Below, piece by piece: positions 43,690 through 52,342 of a stretch of DNA of 64,000 nucleotides. Source of the DNA: Desulfurivibrio sp044068625 (GTDB taxonomy: Bacteria; Desulfobacterota; Desulfobulbia; Desulfobulbales; Desulfurivibrionaceae). Position 1 is the stretch's first letter; each line of letters starts with the position of its first letter. The notes below the pieces were generated by a model, which was given only the letters and a program-made list of their open reading frames with translations, was not told the origin of the DNA and searched no databases. A program made the translations under genes and the position numbers. The stretch spans positions 62,001 through 126,000 of the forward strand of contig NZ_JBIPKH010000007.1 in NCBI RefSeq assembly GCF_044068625.1. The letters run 5' to 3'.

Positions 43690-46600
43690 ATGGCGACAGA
43701 AGAGCGTAAAATTAGTGAACTGCACCAGGTTAGGCAGCAAGAGCTGAAGATAATCGAGGCCCGCCGCCGCCGCATCTGTCAACGGACGGGCTACCCGGAA
43801 AAAGGTGGGGCACCCGCCGGCCGCACCTTGATCGGCCTGGCCTTTTCCGGCGGCGGAATTCGCTCGGCCGCCACCAATCTCGGGGTCCTCCAAGGGCTGG
43901 CCAAACGGGGTCTGCTCCCCTTTGTCGACTACCTTAGTACCGTTTCCGGCGGCGGCTACATCGGGGCCTGCTTCGCCTCCCTGCTGAGCAATCGCCGCCA
44001 GCCGACCGGAGAAAAGGACCAACCCTATCAATTTTCCGACTCTGAATCAAGCGGCTCCGGTGCCGCCACCCCGCCGCCGGAAGAGGCCCTCTTCACCACC
44101 TCCTGGGAATCCTTCCCGTTCCGGGACGATCACCTGGCCCGGCCGGCCAGACCGGAAGAGTTGACCAGCCAGGAGCAGATGGAGCATATCCGCACCCGGG
44201 CCAGCTACCTCACCCCCCGGCCCCGCTACCTGAGCGACTCGCTGATGCGGGCGGTGGGGGCGGTGACTTTCACCACCCTGATCCCCCTGCTCTGGTTTCT
44301 GCTGCTGGTGACCGTGGCCACCTCCCTATATATGGCCGTTGTCTCCGGGCTGGCGCCGGCCATGCCACCAGCCGCCGAGGCCGCCACCAAAGTGAAAAGC
44401 TGCCCGGAGGCTTGGGCAATCATCAAGGAGTTCAGCCGCCAGCCATTTGTCGATTTCGCCAACCTGCTGGAATTGGAGCGGGGCAGCCAACTGGTGGTCA
44501 CCGTTATCCTGAGCGGACTGACCCTGGGACTTTTGCTTCCATCGTACCATTTTGTCTCCCCCGCCCCGCAAGGTCTGGCCGGAGTGAGCCCCAGCCGCCG
44601 CGAAGCCAAGGACAATCGCCGAAGATTTAACCGGATCTGCTGGACGATCACTTGGGCTCTTATCGGGGTGATGGTTTTGGCCTGGCTGCTGGTCCGGCTG
44701 GAACCGGCGGCCGGGGGCGGCGCCCTGCTTTTGCTCCCCAGCCTGTTGCTGGCCGCCGCCTTTAGCGGCAGCAGCCTCTCCTATGTGATCGACAGCAGCA
44801 GTTTAGGCAGTGAAGATCCGGCCTGCTGGAACAAGAAGAACCGGGCCACCACCAACCTGGTGCAGGGCTTAACGCTGCTGCTGCTGATCTTTACCCTAAC
44901 CCTGGCCCTGCTGCCCGGCTTGATCCGGGCCGGGAATGCGGTCTATATCCTGATGGTGCAAGCCCCCCTGCTGCTGCTCCTCAAGGCCTGGCTCTCCGGC
45001 GATCGGCCGGCGGGCTTAAGCGGTAAGGTTCCTAAAATCGCCGCCAAGTTCAAAAACTGGCTGCTGGGCCTGCTGGTCCCGCTGCTGGTGCTGCTGACCG
45101 TGATCCTGGTCGCCAACCTGCTGCTTGGCGCCTTGGGTTTCCTGGCCAAATGGCCGGCAACTGTTGAAGACACCTCGCCGACATCCTGGCTGCTGCTGAT
45201 TGCCGTTCCCGCCCTGCTGCTGGCGCTTTTCAGCTGGGGGGTGGATATCAACAAAGTCTCCCCCCACTTTTTCTACCGGGACCGGCTGGCCGAGGCCTTC
45301 CTGCGCACCTTCGGCCGATGGCGCGACAATCCCGACGACGAACACGTGCTCAAGCGGGACAATCCCGGCGCCGAACTGACCGCACTCAAGCGGGACAACA
45401 GCGAGATGAAGCTGACCGAGCTACATGGCATCGATAAGGACGGGAACTGCGCCGGCCTGGGCCCCTACCTGCTGATCAACGCCACCCTCAATCTCACCGC
45501 CGCCCAAGACCTGAAGGGGTTCAACCGCAAGGCGGAGGTCTTCACCTTCTCCCGTCTTTTCGTGGGCTCCCGCCGGACCGGTTATACCTCGACCGCCAAC
45601 TATCCCGGGCAAAGTGAAAAAGGAAAACTGAAGGTAGCCCGGGCGATGACCATCAGCGGGGCCGCCGCCAGCTCGGTGATGGGGGCCATCTCCTCACCCC
45701 TGCTCTCCTTTCTCTGCACCATCCTCGGGGTCCGCCTCGGATACTGGTTGGAAAATATCCGCCCCTGCCACTGGCGGCCGCTCTGGCGCCGCCTTTATAA
45801 ACTCTTGCCCACCAGCGGCCGCCTGCTCCAGGAACTGAGCAGCCATACCGACGACCGCGGCCCCGAGATCTACCTCAGCGACGGCGGCCACAGCGGCGAC
45901 AACCTCGGCATTCTGCCCCTGCTGCAACGAAGGGCCAAAATCATCATCGCCGCGGACGCCGAATGCGACCCCAGCCACTCCTTTGATTCCTTCAACAGCT
46001 CCCTGCGCCAGGCCTACGTCGATGAGGGGATCAAGATTCGCGTCGCCCTCAACGATATCTACCGGCGGGAGGACGGCTATTCACGCAAACACTACGTGGT
46101 GGGCAGGATCCTCTATCCCGATCGCCCCTGGCAGCGAAGCTGGCTGATCATCCTGAAAAACACCATGACCAAGGATGAGATCGCGCCCCTGCTCAACTAC
46201 AAGCACAAACACCCGGAGTTTCCCCATGAAACCACGGCCGATCAATTTTTCACCGAGGAGCAGTTCGAATCCTACCGGACCTTGGGCCGCAATGCGGCGG
46301 ATTCCTTCTGCGGAGATCTTTTCTCCTGGCTCGGCCCCCCGGATAAAAGGTCCGCCAAAAGGGATCCCTGGGCGGAGCTGGCCAAAAGTTGTGCAATGGT
46401 CGCCCCCCACGAAACCTGGGACGATTTACTGCAGGCCATGTGGGACGCCGAGCTGGCCGGTTTTGCCGACCCCAAGAGCTTCCAGGCCACGCTGAAAGAG
46501 CAGTTTAATGACCTGGTCAACCTCAGCGAACTGAATGAGGACAAATCCAACTGGGACAGAAAGCGAACCGACCAGGAGTTGAACAAATTCTGCGACAAGA

Positions 46601-46749
46601 AACAGCCAAACCTGGATGGAATGGAGCGGGATCTGCAGGAAGCTTACTGCCGGACACGAGAAACATGGCCGCAGGGGGCAGCCATCCCCAAATCGATGCA
46701 GGAGTTGAAATTCCGTTTTCGGCAACAGGAGTATAAGTTCAAAGGGTGA
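43690..46749 (+). CDS. Large patatin-like phospholipase with central membrane helices
   Basis: The product is 1019 residues from ATG 43690, chosen for GGAGGAG just upstream. The patatin oxyanion motif GGGIRS is at residues 54-59, the nucleophile Ser86 is in STVSGGGYIG, and the catalytic Asp lies in SDGGHSGDNLG near residue 731. Between the two halves of the active site, residues about 180-540 hold some eight or more hydrophobic helices. The C-terminal 250 residues are charged and helical. It probably hydrolyses membrane phospholipids from the membrane itself. A decayed lipoprotein gene follows 4 bp after its stop. The gap 43403-43689 shows no clear promoter. Confidence 0.85.
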   Translation: MATEERKISELHQVRQQELKIIEARRRRICQRTGYPEKGGAPAGRTLIGLAFSGGGIRSAATNLGVLQGLAKRGLLPFVDYLSTVSGGGYIGACFASLLSNRRQPTGEKDQPYQFSDSESSGSGAATPPPEEALFTTSWESFPFRDDHLARPARPEELTSQEQMEHIRTRASYLTPRPRYLSDSLMRAVGAVTFTTLIPLLWFLLLVTVATSLYMAVVSGLAPAMPPAAEAATKVKSCPEAWAIIKEFSRQPFVDFANLLELERGSQLVVTVILSGLTLGLLLPSYHFVSPAPQGLAGVSPSRREAKDNRRRFNRICWTITWALIGVMVLAWLLVRLEPAAGGGALLLLPSLLLAAAFSGSSLSYVIDSSSLGSEDPACWNKKNRATTNLVQGLTLLLLIFTLTLALLPGLIRAGNAVYILMVQAPLLLLLKAWLSGDRPAGLSGKVPKIAAKFKNWLLGLLVPLLVLLTVILVANLLLGALGFLAKWPATVEDTSPTSWLLLIAVPALLLALFSWGVDINKVSPHFFYRDRLAEAFLRTFGRWRDNPDDEHVLKRDNPGAELTALKRDNSEMKLTELHGIDKDGNCAGLGPYLLINATLNLTAAQDLKGFNRKAEVFTFSRLFVGSRRTGYTSTANYPGQSEKGKLKVARAMTISGAAASSVMGAISSPLLSFLCTILGVRLGYWLENIRPCHWRPLWRRLYKLLPTSGRLLQELSSHTDDRGPEIYLSDGGHSGDNLGILPLLQRRAKIIIAADAECDPSHSFDSFNSSLRQAYVDEGIKIRVALNDIYRREDGYSRKHYVVGRILYPDRPWQRSWLIILKNTMTKDEIAPLLNYKHKHPEFPHETTADQFFTEEQFESYRTLGRNAADSFCGDLFSWLGPPDKRSAKRDPWAELAKSCAMVAPHETWDDLLQAMWDAELAGFADPKSFQATLKEQFNDLVNLSELNEDKSNWDRKRTDQELNKFCDKKQPNLDGMERDLQEAYCRTRETWPQGAAIPKSMQELKFRFRQQEYKFKG

Positions 46750-46753
46750 GATC

Positions 46754-47034
46754 ATGATCATCAACAGGTATGCTCTGCTAATTTTCGGCGCCCTGGCTCT
46801 GCTGCTGCCTTCGGGATGTGTTTCAACGGCAGCGGTAAAGGACTAAGCCGCCCACTCGCGCACGACCCTCGCCAGTACCAAACCGGTGGCCGATGATTTC
46901 TACCACTCCTGCCTGCGGGCCAACAGCTATAAGCCTTTGGCGGAACGATCTATCTTGCCGCCACCACCGGCGACGTTAAAACCATGATCGCGGCGGCGGC
47001 AAGTTTGGTTCAGGAGATAAGTCGTCAGGGGTAG
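46754..47034 (+). pseudogene. Decayed small lipoprotein gene after the patatin gene
   Basis: From ATG 46754 the frame encodes a lipoprotein signal (MIINRYALLIFGALALLL then the lipobox PSGC) and stops at TAA 46844-46846 after 30 residues. The same frame continues after the stop as AAHSRTTLASTKPVADDFYHSC and on to LAERSI. The sequence then makes sense only in a +1 shifted frame (YLAATTGDVKTMIAAAASL to QG and TAG at 47034). It looks like one ORF of about 90 codons broken by a stop and a frameshift. A single-base change from TAC or TAT would restore the first break. The lipid anchor peptide alone might still be made. Confidence 0.65.
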
Positions 47035-47085
47035 AGATCCTACTCCCTATCTTCCTGTTATAACTTTAGTTAGCGGAGAGAAGAA

Positions 47086-47313
47086 ATGTTTGCCTGGCTC
47101 GATGGCATCCCCCTGGCTTTACTGGTCATCGCCGCCCTGCTGGTGGGGTTGGCTCCCTTCTACCCCGAACCCCATCTGGTGGAAAAACTGCGGCTGCTCG
47201 CCCAGGGCGAGTTAAAGCGGCCACTGGATATTTTCGATCTGCTGATGCACGCCGCCCCGGCGGTACTGCTCTTGATCCGCCTGGCCCGCATGGGCCTGCA
47301 ACGATTGAGCTAG
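47086..47313 (+). CDS. Small two-helix membrane protein
   Basis: The 75-residue product follows AGCGGAGAGAAGAA. It has a first membrane helix (about residues 8-26), a polar stretch with PEPHLVEKLRLLAQGELKRP, and a second helix (about 52-70). It resembles short proteins often labelled RND-transporter-related, with no demonstrated function. It converges with hgcB and overlaps its 3' end by 4 bp. Confidence 0.65.
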   Translation: MFAWLDGIPLALLVIAALLVGLAPFYPEPHLVEKLRLLAQGELKRPLDIFDLLMHAAPAVLLLIRLARMGLQRLS

Positions 47314-47591
47314 CAACAGCTTTCCGCCCCCTTGCCCTGGGCCGCGCCCAAGATGGCCTGGGCGCACCCCACTCCGATCTCCACCTGAATGGCCCCGGTG
47401 GGACAGTTATGCCGGCAGGCCCCGCACTCCATGCAGGCGTCGCGATCTCGCAGGGTAACCTTGCCCCCCCGGGTCGGCGATGGACTGAAAACCGCGTGGG
47501 GGCACACCTCCAGGCAGGTGCCGCAACCGATACAGCGCTCGGGGAGGAACTCCAGGGTGTTGACGCCGGCCAGGTATCTAAATTCGCTCAT
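47310..47591 (-). CDS. hgcB: Mercury-methylation ferredoxin HgcB
   Basis: The 93-residue protein has two [4Fe-4S] motifs: CIGCGTCLEVCP (about 20-31) and CMECGACRHNCP (about 53-64). The second contains the HgcB-specific C-M-E-C-G-A-C signature. Two further cysteines end the protein (SCC), as is characteristic of HgcB. HgcB is thought to reduce the corrinoid of HgcA and to bind mercury. It lies 24 bp after hgcA on the same strand. It uses ATG 47591. Confidence 0.92.
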   Translation of the reverse strand: MSEFRYLAGVNTLEFLPERCIGCGTCLEVCPHAVFSPSPTRGGKVTLRDRDACMECGACRHNCPTGAIQVEIGVGCAQAILGAAQGKGAESCC

Positions 47592-47615
47592 GCCAATAAC
47601 TCCCAGGGGGTGGAA

Positions 47616-48632
47616 TCAGGCCATAAACCAGCCGCCCAGCAAAAGCAGCAGGCCGCAAAGACCGCAACCGATCTGCCAGGGCAGGGCCAGCTTCAACTCT
47701 TTTTTCACCCCGGAGAGCGAGGTGTAGGTGGAAGCCCCGGTGAATTGCAGGGCCAGAAAGGAGGCCAGACTGGCGATCAGCAAAGGCCAGGCCAGTAGTT
47801 CCAGGCCCAAAGGCGGCCCATTGCCGGCGGCCTGAGCGGCGGGATAGCGCCCTACCAAAAAGATGGCGGCGCCCCCCACCCCGGCGCTCAAGCCCTTGAG
47901 GGCAAAGGCCCGGCCCGGCAGCCAAGGCAGCAAAAGTGGGGTTAAAAGCTGGCCGGCCAGGGTGCCGCCGACCAAAGCGGCCAGCAACCAGGGGGCCAGT
48001 TGCGCCGCCCCGCCCCCGCCGTACAAGGTCAAAAGCAGCAACAAGGCGGCCAGCGGCAGCAACCACTTGAGACTCAAGACCAGTTCCACCGGCACCAGCA
48101 CCGCCCGTTCGGCCAGGGGAAACCTTTTACGCCGCATGGCTGCCGTGGCCTGGTTGCCGGCGGCCAGATAGGCGGGAAGATCGGCGGCCAGCACCGGCCC
48201 AAAAAGGACTTTAAAGCCGGAGCTTTGCTCCACCAACCGGGCGTTGATTCCCGGCGCTCCCAGTTGCGGCACGATCAGCCGGCGCCGGCTGACATACCGC
48301 TCCAGGCCGCTCTCATGAATGCGTCGCACCAGTTCGGCGCTGCCGAAGCTGCCCTTGCCTGCGGCGCACCAGACATTGATCCCCTCGGTATCCAGCACCA
48401 GCAGCCAGGCGTTAAGCCCGGCCAGTTGCCGCCGCAGATGGTCAAAACTGAGCTTGTAGTTGGCACTCACCAGGACCGGCGAGGCGGGATCGGGGTTATG
48501 CAAGGCGTACAACCCCGGTTCCACCAGATAGGCCATCCGCCGCACCCCACAGCGCACCAGCAGGGTACCCAGCCAGTCCCGCCAGGAGAGCCGAGCGCTG
48601 ACTTGGGGTAGATCACCGGCCGGGGTTTGCAC
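47616..48632 (-). CDS. hgcA: Mercury-methylating corrinoid protein HgcA
   Basis: The product is 338 residues from GTG 48632. The HgcA cap-helix motif N-V-W-C-A-A-G-K is present with the corrinoid-ligating Cys89, flanked by VLDTEGI and GSFGSAELV. The region LIVPQLGAPGIN (about 119-130) and a C-terminal block of about five membrane helices (residues about 180-335) complete the family plan. HgcA transfers a methyl group to Hg(II) in the membrane-associated system. The start is odd: the frame upstream of GTG encodes SPFEQPFVTGR, which looks like HgcA sequence, but no ATG, GTG or TTG occurs in it before a stop codon. Hence the N-terminus is uncertain. Confidence 0.92.
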   Translation of the reverse strand: MQTPAGDLPQVSARLSWRDWLGTLLVRCGVRRMAYLVEPGLYALHNPDPASPVLVSANYKLSFDHLRRQLAGLNAWLLVLDTEGINVWCAAGKGSFGSAELVRRIHESGLERYVSRRRLIVPQLGAPGINARLVEQSSGFKVLFGPVLAADLPAYLAAGNQATAAMRRKRFPLAERAVLVPVELVLSLKWLLPLAALLLLLTLYGGGGAAQLAPWLLAALVGGTLAGQLLTPLLLPWLPGRAFALKGLSAGVGGAAIFLVGRYPAAQAAGNGPPLGLELLAWPLLIASLASFLALQFTGASTYTSLSGVKKELKLALPWQIGCGLCGLLLLLGGWFMA

Positions 48633-48789
48633 CCGGCCGGTGACAAAAGGCTGCTCAAAGGGGGAACGGTCCGCCCGGGGCCGGGTTTTAGGCCCTCAAC
48701 AGGCCTGCTGCCCCGGGTTTTGACTTAACTCCGCCATGGGCGGTGGGGGTATGGGCGTCACCATGGGCACTGCCTCCCCTGAGGAACGT

Positions 48790-50079
48790 TTAATGCTTGA
48801 ACGAACGCTGACCGGTGAACTTCATCGCCACCTGGGGCTTGGCTTCGTTGCAGGCAACAATGGTTTCAAAGTCCCGGGCCGAACCACCGGCCTGGAGGAT
48901 GGCGGTTACCCCCTGCCGGATTCCGACATCGGCCCCATCCCGGAAGGGGAAGAAGGCGTCGGAGATCATCACCGAACCGGGCAAACCGGCCTTGTCGGCC
49001 TGGGTTTTGGCGTCGATCGCCTCCTTGTCGGCCCGCTCGCGCTTGCCCTGCTCGATCTCCAGAACCAGATCGGCGTAGGGAATGCCATGGGTGTCGAAGC
49101 AGAGAATATCGGCGTACTTGATGTAGGCCTTGTGGACGGCGATCTCGGCCACCCCCACCCGATCCTGCTCGCCGGTCCCGATCCCGGTGGTGCAGCCATC
49201 CTTGACGTAGATCACCGAGTTGGAGGTGACGCCATGCTCCACCGCCCAGCCGAAGATCATATCATCGATCTCCTGGGCCGTGGGCTCACGCTCCACCCTG
49301 TACTCCTGGCCCTTGTAGGTGGCCGCCGCCGGCTTGAGATCGGCGGCGCTGCGAATGGAGTTGACCGCCGACTGCTGAACGATCAGGCCGCCATCGATCA
49401 GGCTCTTGAAATCGACAAAGCGGAATTTTTCAAACTCGGCCAGGCGATCGATCCGATTAATCCGCACCACCCGCAGGTTTTTACGTTTACTTAAAATCTC
49501 CAGAGTCCCGGCTTCAAACTCGGGGGCGCAAACCACCTCCAGGTAGTTACCGCTGAGCAGTTCGGCGGTGGCCAGGTCGCAGGGGCGATTCAGGACCACG
49601 GCCCCGCCGAAAGCGGCGATCCGGTCGGCCCGGTTGGCCCGGTTGAAGGCGTCGGCCAGATCCTTCCCATGGGCGGCCCCGCAGGGGTTGTTGTGCTTCA
49701 GAATCACCGCCGCGGGCCGATCCATCAGATATTTGATGATATTGAGACCGTTGTCGAGATCGGTGAGATTGATCTTGCCGGGATGCTTACCCACCTGGAG
49801 CATATCCTCGGCCCTGATCCCGCTGACCAGCCCGTGGCCCGGTTCAATAAAACGGCAGTCCCCCAAGGTGAGATTCCCGTTGACTAACTCATAAAGAGCG
49901 GCCTCCTGGTCGGGATTCTCGCCGTAGCGGATCCCCCGCTCCTCGACACTGCCGTCATCCTGGGTCAGTTTCCAGGTGCGTTTACGGAACCGCAGGGTCT
50001 GGTCGCCGAAGGTGATGGTCATCTCCATGGGGAAATGGTCACCCAGGATGGTGGTGTACATTTTCTTCAAGTCAGCCAT
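48790..50079 (-). CDS. PurH-like AICAR transformylase without IMP cyclohydrolase domain
   Basis: The product is 429 residues. It contains the transformylase part of PurH: the catalytic KHNNPCG motif (about residues 125-131), RIAAFGGAVVLNRPCD near 152, and SDAFFPFRD near 375. The N-terminal cyclohydrolase domain of the usual 520-residue PurH is absent, and the leader MADLKKMYTTILGD is unrelated to it. It probably transfers the formyl group to AICAR in purine synthesis. A separate IMP cyclohydrolase would be required. It lies between thiH and hgcA on the same strand. The 157-bp gap 48633-48789 to hgcA holds repeats of CCCGGGTTTT-type sequence but no clear terminator. Confidence 0.85.
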   Translation of the reverse strand: MADLKKMYTTILGDHFPMEMTITFGDQTLRFRKRTWKLTQDDGSVEERGIRYGENPDQEAALYELVNGNLTLGDCRFIEPGHGLVSGIRAEDMLQVGKHPGKINLTDLDNGLNIIKYLMDRPAAVILKHNNPCGAAHGKDLADAFNRANRADRIAAFGGAVVLNRPCDLATAELLSGNYLEVVCAPEFEAGTLEILSKRKNLRVVRINRIDRLAEFEKFRFVDFKSLIDGGLIVQQSAVNSIRSAADLKPAAATYKGQEYRVEREPTAQEIDDMIFGWAVEHGVTSNSVIYVKDGCTTGIGTGEQDRVGVAEIAVHKAYIKYADILCFDTHGIPYADLVLEIEQGKRERADKEAIDAKTQADKAGLPGSVMISDAFFPFRDGADVGIRQGVTAILQAGGSARDFETIVACNEAKPQVAMKFTGQRSFKH

Positions 50080-50142
50080 GCTATCTGCCCTCCTGATTTG
50101 GTTTTAAAATGCAGCGCTGGCCAGCATAATGGATTTCTGCGC

Positions 50143-51285
50143 TCAGTGCTGTTGAAATATTGCGTCCCAATCCTTGCGCACCGGGTCATGGCCCTTGGCC
50201 CTGATCGCCGCCGCCACCTCCGCCAGCTCTCGATGGTCGCCGATGGCAAACTGCTCACCGGCGACGGCACTGTCGCCATACCCTCCTGGAACGGTGCAGG
50301 AACCGGCGGAGTAACGGGTGGGGCCAAGCCCGATCATCCCGTCACGATAGCGCTGCTCCTCGCGGGTGGAAAGGATCAGGCCCACATCGGGGTCAAACAG
50401 GCGCAGGGCAAAAAGGAGCTGGCTGAGGTTCTTTTCCCCCACCACCACCCGGGGGGTGAAGCTGCCCGAGGCCGGACGCAACCTGGGAAAGGAGACGGTG
50501 AGCCCGGTCCGCCAGGCCAGCTTACGCAACCAGGCCAGGTGCAGCCCCAGGGCCAATCCTTCCGCCCGCCAGTCGGCCAGGCCCAGCAGGGCGCCAAGCC
50601 CTACTTCCCGCATTCCGGCTCGGGCCGCCCGGGCGGGGATTTCCAGCCGCCGGTGGTAATCGGCTTTAGGTCCGCCCAGATGCACCTCCTCGTAGGTACG
50701 GCGATCATAGGTTTCCTGGTAGATCGCCACCGCGGTGATCCCGGCGGCGAAAAGGCGGGCGTACTCCGCCTCTTTCAAGGGCTGCACCTCAATGGAGATG
50801 GCGGCAAAATCATCGCGCAGGCGACGGGCCAGCTCTTCCAGGTAATCAACCCCCAGTTTGGCCGGGGCCTCGCCGGAAACCAGCAGGATATGCTCAAAGC
50901 CGCGCCGGCTTAAAATTTTGGCTTCCCGTTCAGCCTCTGCCAGGGAGAGAACCCGGCGAGGAATTGCATTATCCATCGAAAAGCCGCAATAAAGGCAGCG
51001 ATTGAAACAGTAACTGGAGAGATAGAGCGGGGCGTAGAGCTGGATCACCCGGCCAAAACGTTGACGGGTAACCAGCGCCGCCTGCCGGGCCAGGTCGGGC
51101 AACATGGCTTCGGCCGCCGGCGAGAGCAAGGCGGCCAGGTCGGCGGCGGTGCGTCGTTCTCGGCCAAGAGCGGCCACGACCTCCCGGGACCCGCACTCCC
51201 TGATCTGCCGACCCAGGGTGGCGAAATCGGGCAGCCGGAACACCGGGGCAGCGCTAGTGGGCAAAGTAACAGCGGGAGAGGTCAT
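50143..51285 (-). CDS. thiH: 2-iminoacetate synthase ThiH
   Basis: The product is 380 residues from ATG 51285; GTG 51306 is an alternative and neither has a strong ribosome site. It is a radical SAM enzyme with CFNRCLYC near residues 92-99. It carries ThiH-type sequence including QLYAPLYLSSYC, LLVSGEAP and EVQPLKEAEYA. ThiH cleaves tyrosine to give dehydroglycine for the thiazole ring of thiamine in anaerobes. It follows thiG by 27 bp and completes the thiS-thiG-thiH set. Confidence 0.93.
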   Translation of the reverse strand: MTSPAVTLPTSAAPVFRLPDFATLGRQIRECGSREVVAALGRERRTAADLAALLSPAAEAMLPDLARQAALVTRQRFGRVIQLYAPLYLSSYCFNRCLYCGFSMDNAIPRRVLSLAEAEREAKILSRRGFEHILLVSGEAPAKLGVDYLEELARRLRDDFAAISIEVQPLKEAEYARLFAAGITAVAIYQETYDRRTYEEVHLGGPKADYHRRLEIPARAARAGMREVGLGALLGLADWRAEGLALGLHLAWLRKLAWRTGLTVSFPRLRPASGSFTPRVVVGEKNLSQLLFALRLFDPDVGLILSTREEQRYRDGMIGLGPTRYSAGSCTVPGGYGDSAVAGEQFAIGDHRELAEVAAAIRAKGHDPVRKDWDAIFQQH

Positions 51286-51312
51286 GGCAGCAACCGGGGT
51301 TGGCACGGTTGA

Positions 51313-52083
51313 TCAACCGTGGAGGAAATCAAGGCCCACCTCGGGAGAGGAGGCTTCGGCGGTGGTCCCTCGCCGGCCCAGACCGGCTTCGTAGGCCTCC
51401 CGGCCGGCGCGGACGGCGGCGGCAAAGGCCCGGGCCATGCGGACCGGATCCCCCGCCACCGCGATGGCGGTATTGACCAGGACGGCATCGGCCCCCATCT
51501 CCATCGCCTCGACGGCATGGGAAGGAGCGCCAAGGCCGGCGTCCACCACCACCGGCACCCTGGCCTGCTCGATGATGATCGCCACCTGAAACCGGGTCAG
51601 CAACCCCTGGTTGGTGCCGATGGGGGAGCCGAGGGGCATCACCGCCGCCGCGCCAACATCCTGCAAGCGCAAGGCTAGAATGGGATCGGCATTAATATAG
51701 GGCAGCACCACAAACCCTTCCCGAACCAGCTCTTCAGTGGCCTTAAGGGTTTCCACCGGATCGGGCAGCAGGGTGCGGGGGTCGGGGGTAACTTCCAGTT
51801 TGAGCCAGTTGGTCCGGCCCACCGACCGGGCCAGATGAGCCAGCCGCACCGCCTCGGCGGCATCGCGGGCCCCCGAGGTATTGGGCAGGAAAAAAAAGTG
51901 GTCGCGGTCCAGATTACTCATGATATCGTCGGCCGGATCGTGGAGATCCACCCGGCGCAAAGCAACGGTGACCATTTCGCTGTCCGAAGCGGTCAGCGCC
52001 GCCTTCATCACCGCCGCGGAGGCAAACTTGCCGGTTCCGGTGAAGAGTCGAGAGCGAAATTTGCGTCCGGCAATCTCCAACAT
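51313..52083 (-). CDS. thiG: Thiazole synthase ThiG
   Basis: The product is 256 residues from ATG 52083, with GGGAGGCGG upstream. ThiG motifs are RLFTGTGKFAS near residue 12, KLEVTPDPRTLLPDPVETLKA near 95, PLGSPIGTNQGLL near 150 and VPVVVDAGLGAPSHA near 175. ThiG condenses deoxyxylulose phosphate, dehydroglycine and the ThiS thiocarboxylate to the thiazole. Its start codon is separated from the thiS stop by one base, so the genes are coupled. Confidence 0.95.
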   Translation of the reverse strand: MLEIAGRKFRSRLFTGTGKFASAAVMKAALTASDSEMVTVALRRVDLHDPADDIMSNLDRDHFFFLPNTSGARDAAEAVRLAHLARSVGRTNWLKLEVTPDPRTLLPDPVETLKATEELVREGFVVLPYINADPILALRLQDVGAAAVMPLGSPIGTNQGLLTRFQVAIIIEQARVPVVVDAGLGAPSHAVEAMEMGADAVLVNTAIAVAGDPVRMARAFAAAVRAGREAYEAGLGRRGTTAEASSPEVGLDFLHG

Positions 52084-52084
52084 A

Positions 52085-52330
52085 TCAACCGCCTCCCACA
52101 AAACGGATCAATTCCACCCGCGCGCCGGCGGCCAGAAAAGTACTATCATAGGTCGTCCGCTCCAGCACCCGACCGTCCAACTCAACCGCCATCATATCGG
52201 GGTTGAGCTCCAGGGTGGCGATAAAAGCGGCCACCGTCAGGCCGGGGGCAATCAGCCGTTCCTGGCCGTTGCAGATAATGACGATCCGGTCGGTTGCGCT
52301 ATCAGGCTCAGTTTTGTTACTTGCAGACAT
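52085..52330 (-). CDS. thiS: Sulfur carrier protein ThiS
   Basis: The product is 81 residues from ATG 52330, with an unusually long N-terminal tail (SASNKTEPDSATD) before the ubiquitin-like fold. The essential C-terminal Gly-Gly is present (RFVGGG). ThiS carries sulfur as a thiocarboxylate for thiazole formation. An ATG 27 bases upstream would overlap the large hairpin and is less likely. No thiamine riboswitch could be recognised upstream. Confidence 0.88.
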   Translation of the reverse strand: MSASNKTEPDSATDRIVIICNGQERLIAPGLTVAAFIATLELNPDMMAVELDGRVLERTTYDSTFLAAGARVELIRFVGGG

Positions 52331-52342
52331 GGCAGTTTCCCT

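Noticed and set aside
47616..48632. HgcA as a CdhD-type corrinoid iron-sulfur protein
   Set aside because: It has the NVWCAAGK cap helix and a C-terminal membrane domain, and lacks the TIM barrel and Fe-S motif of CdhD-type subunits.
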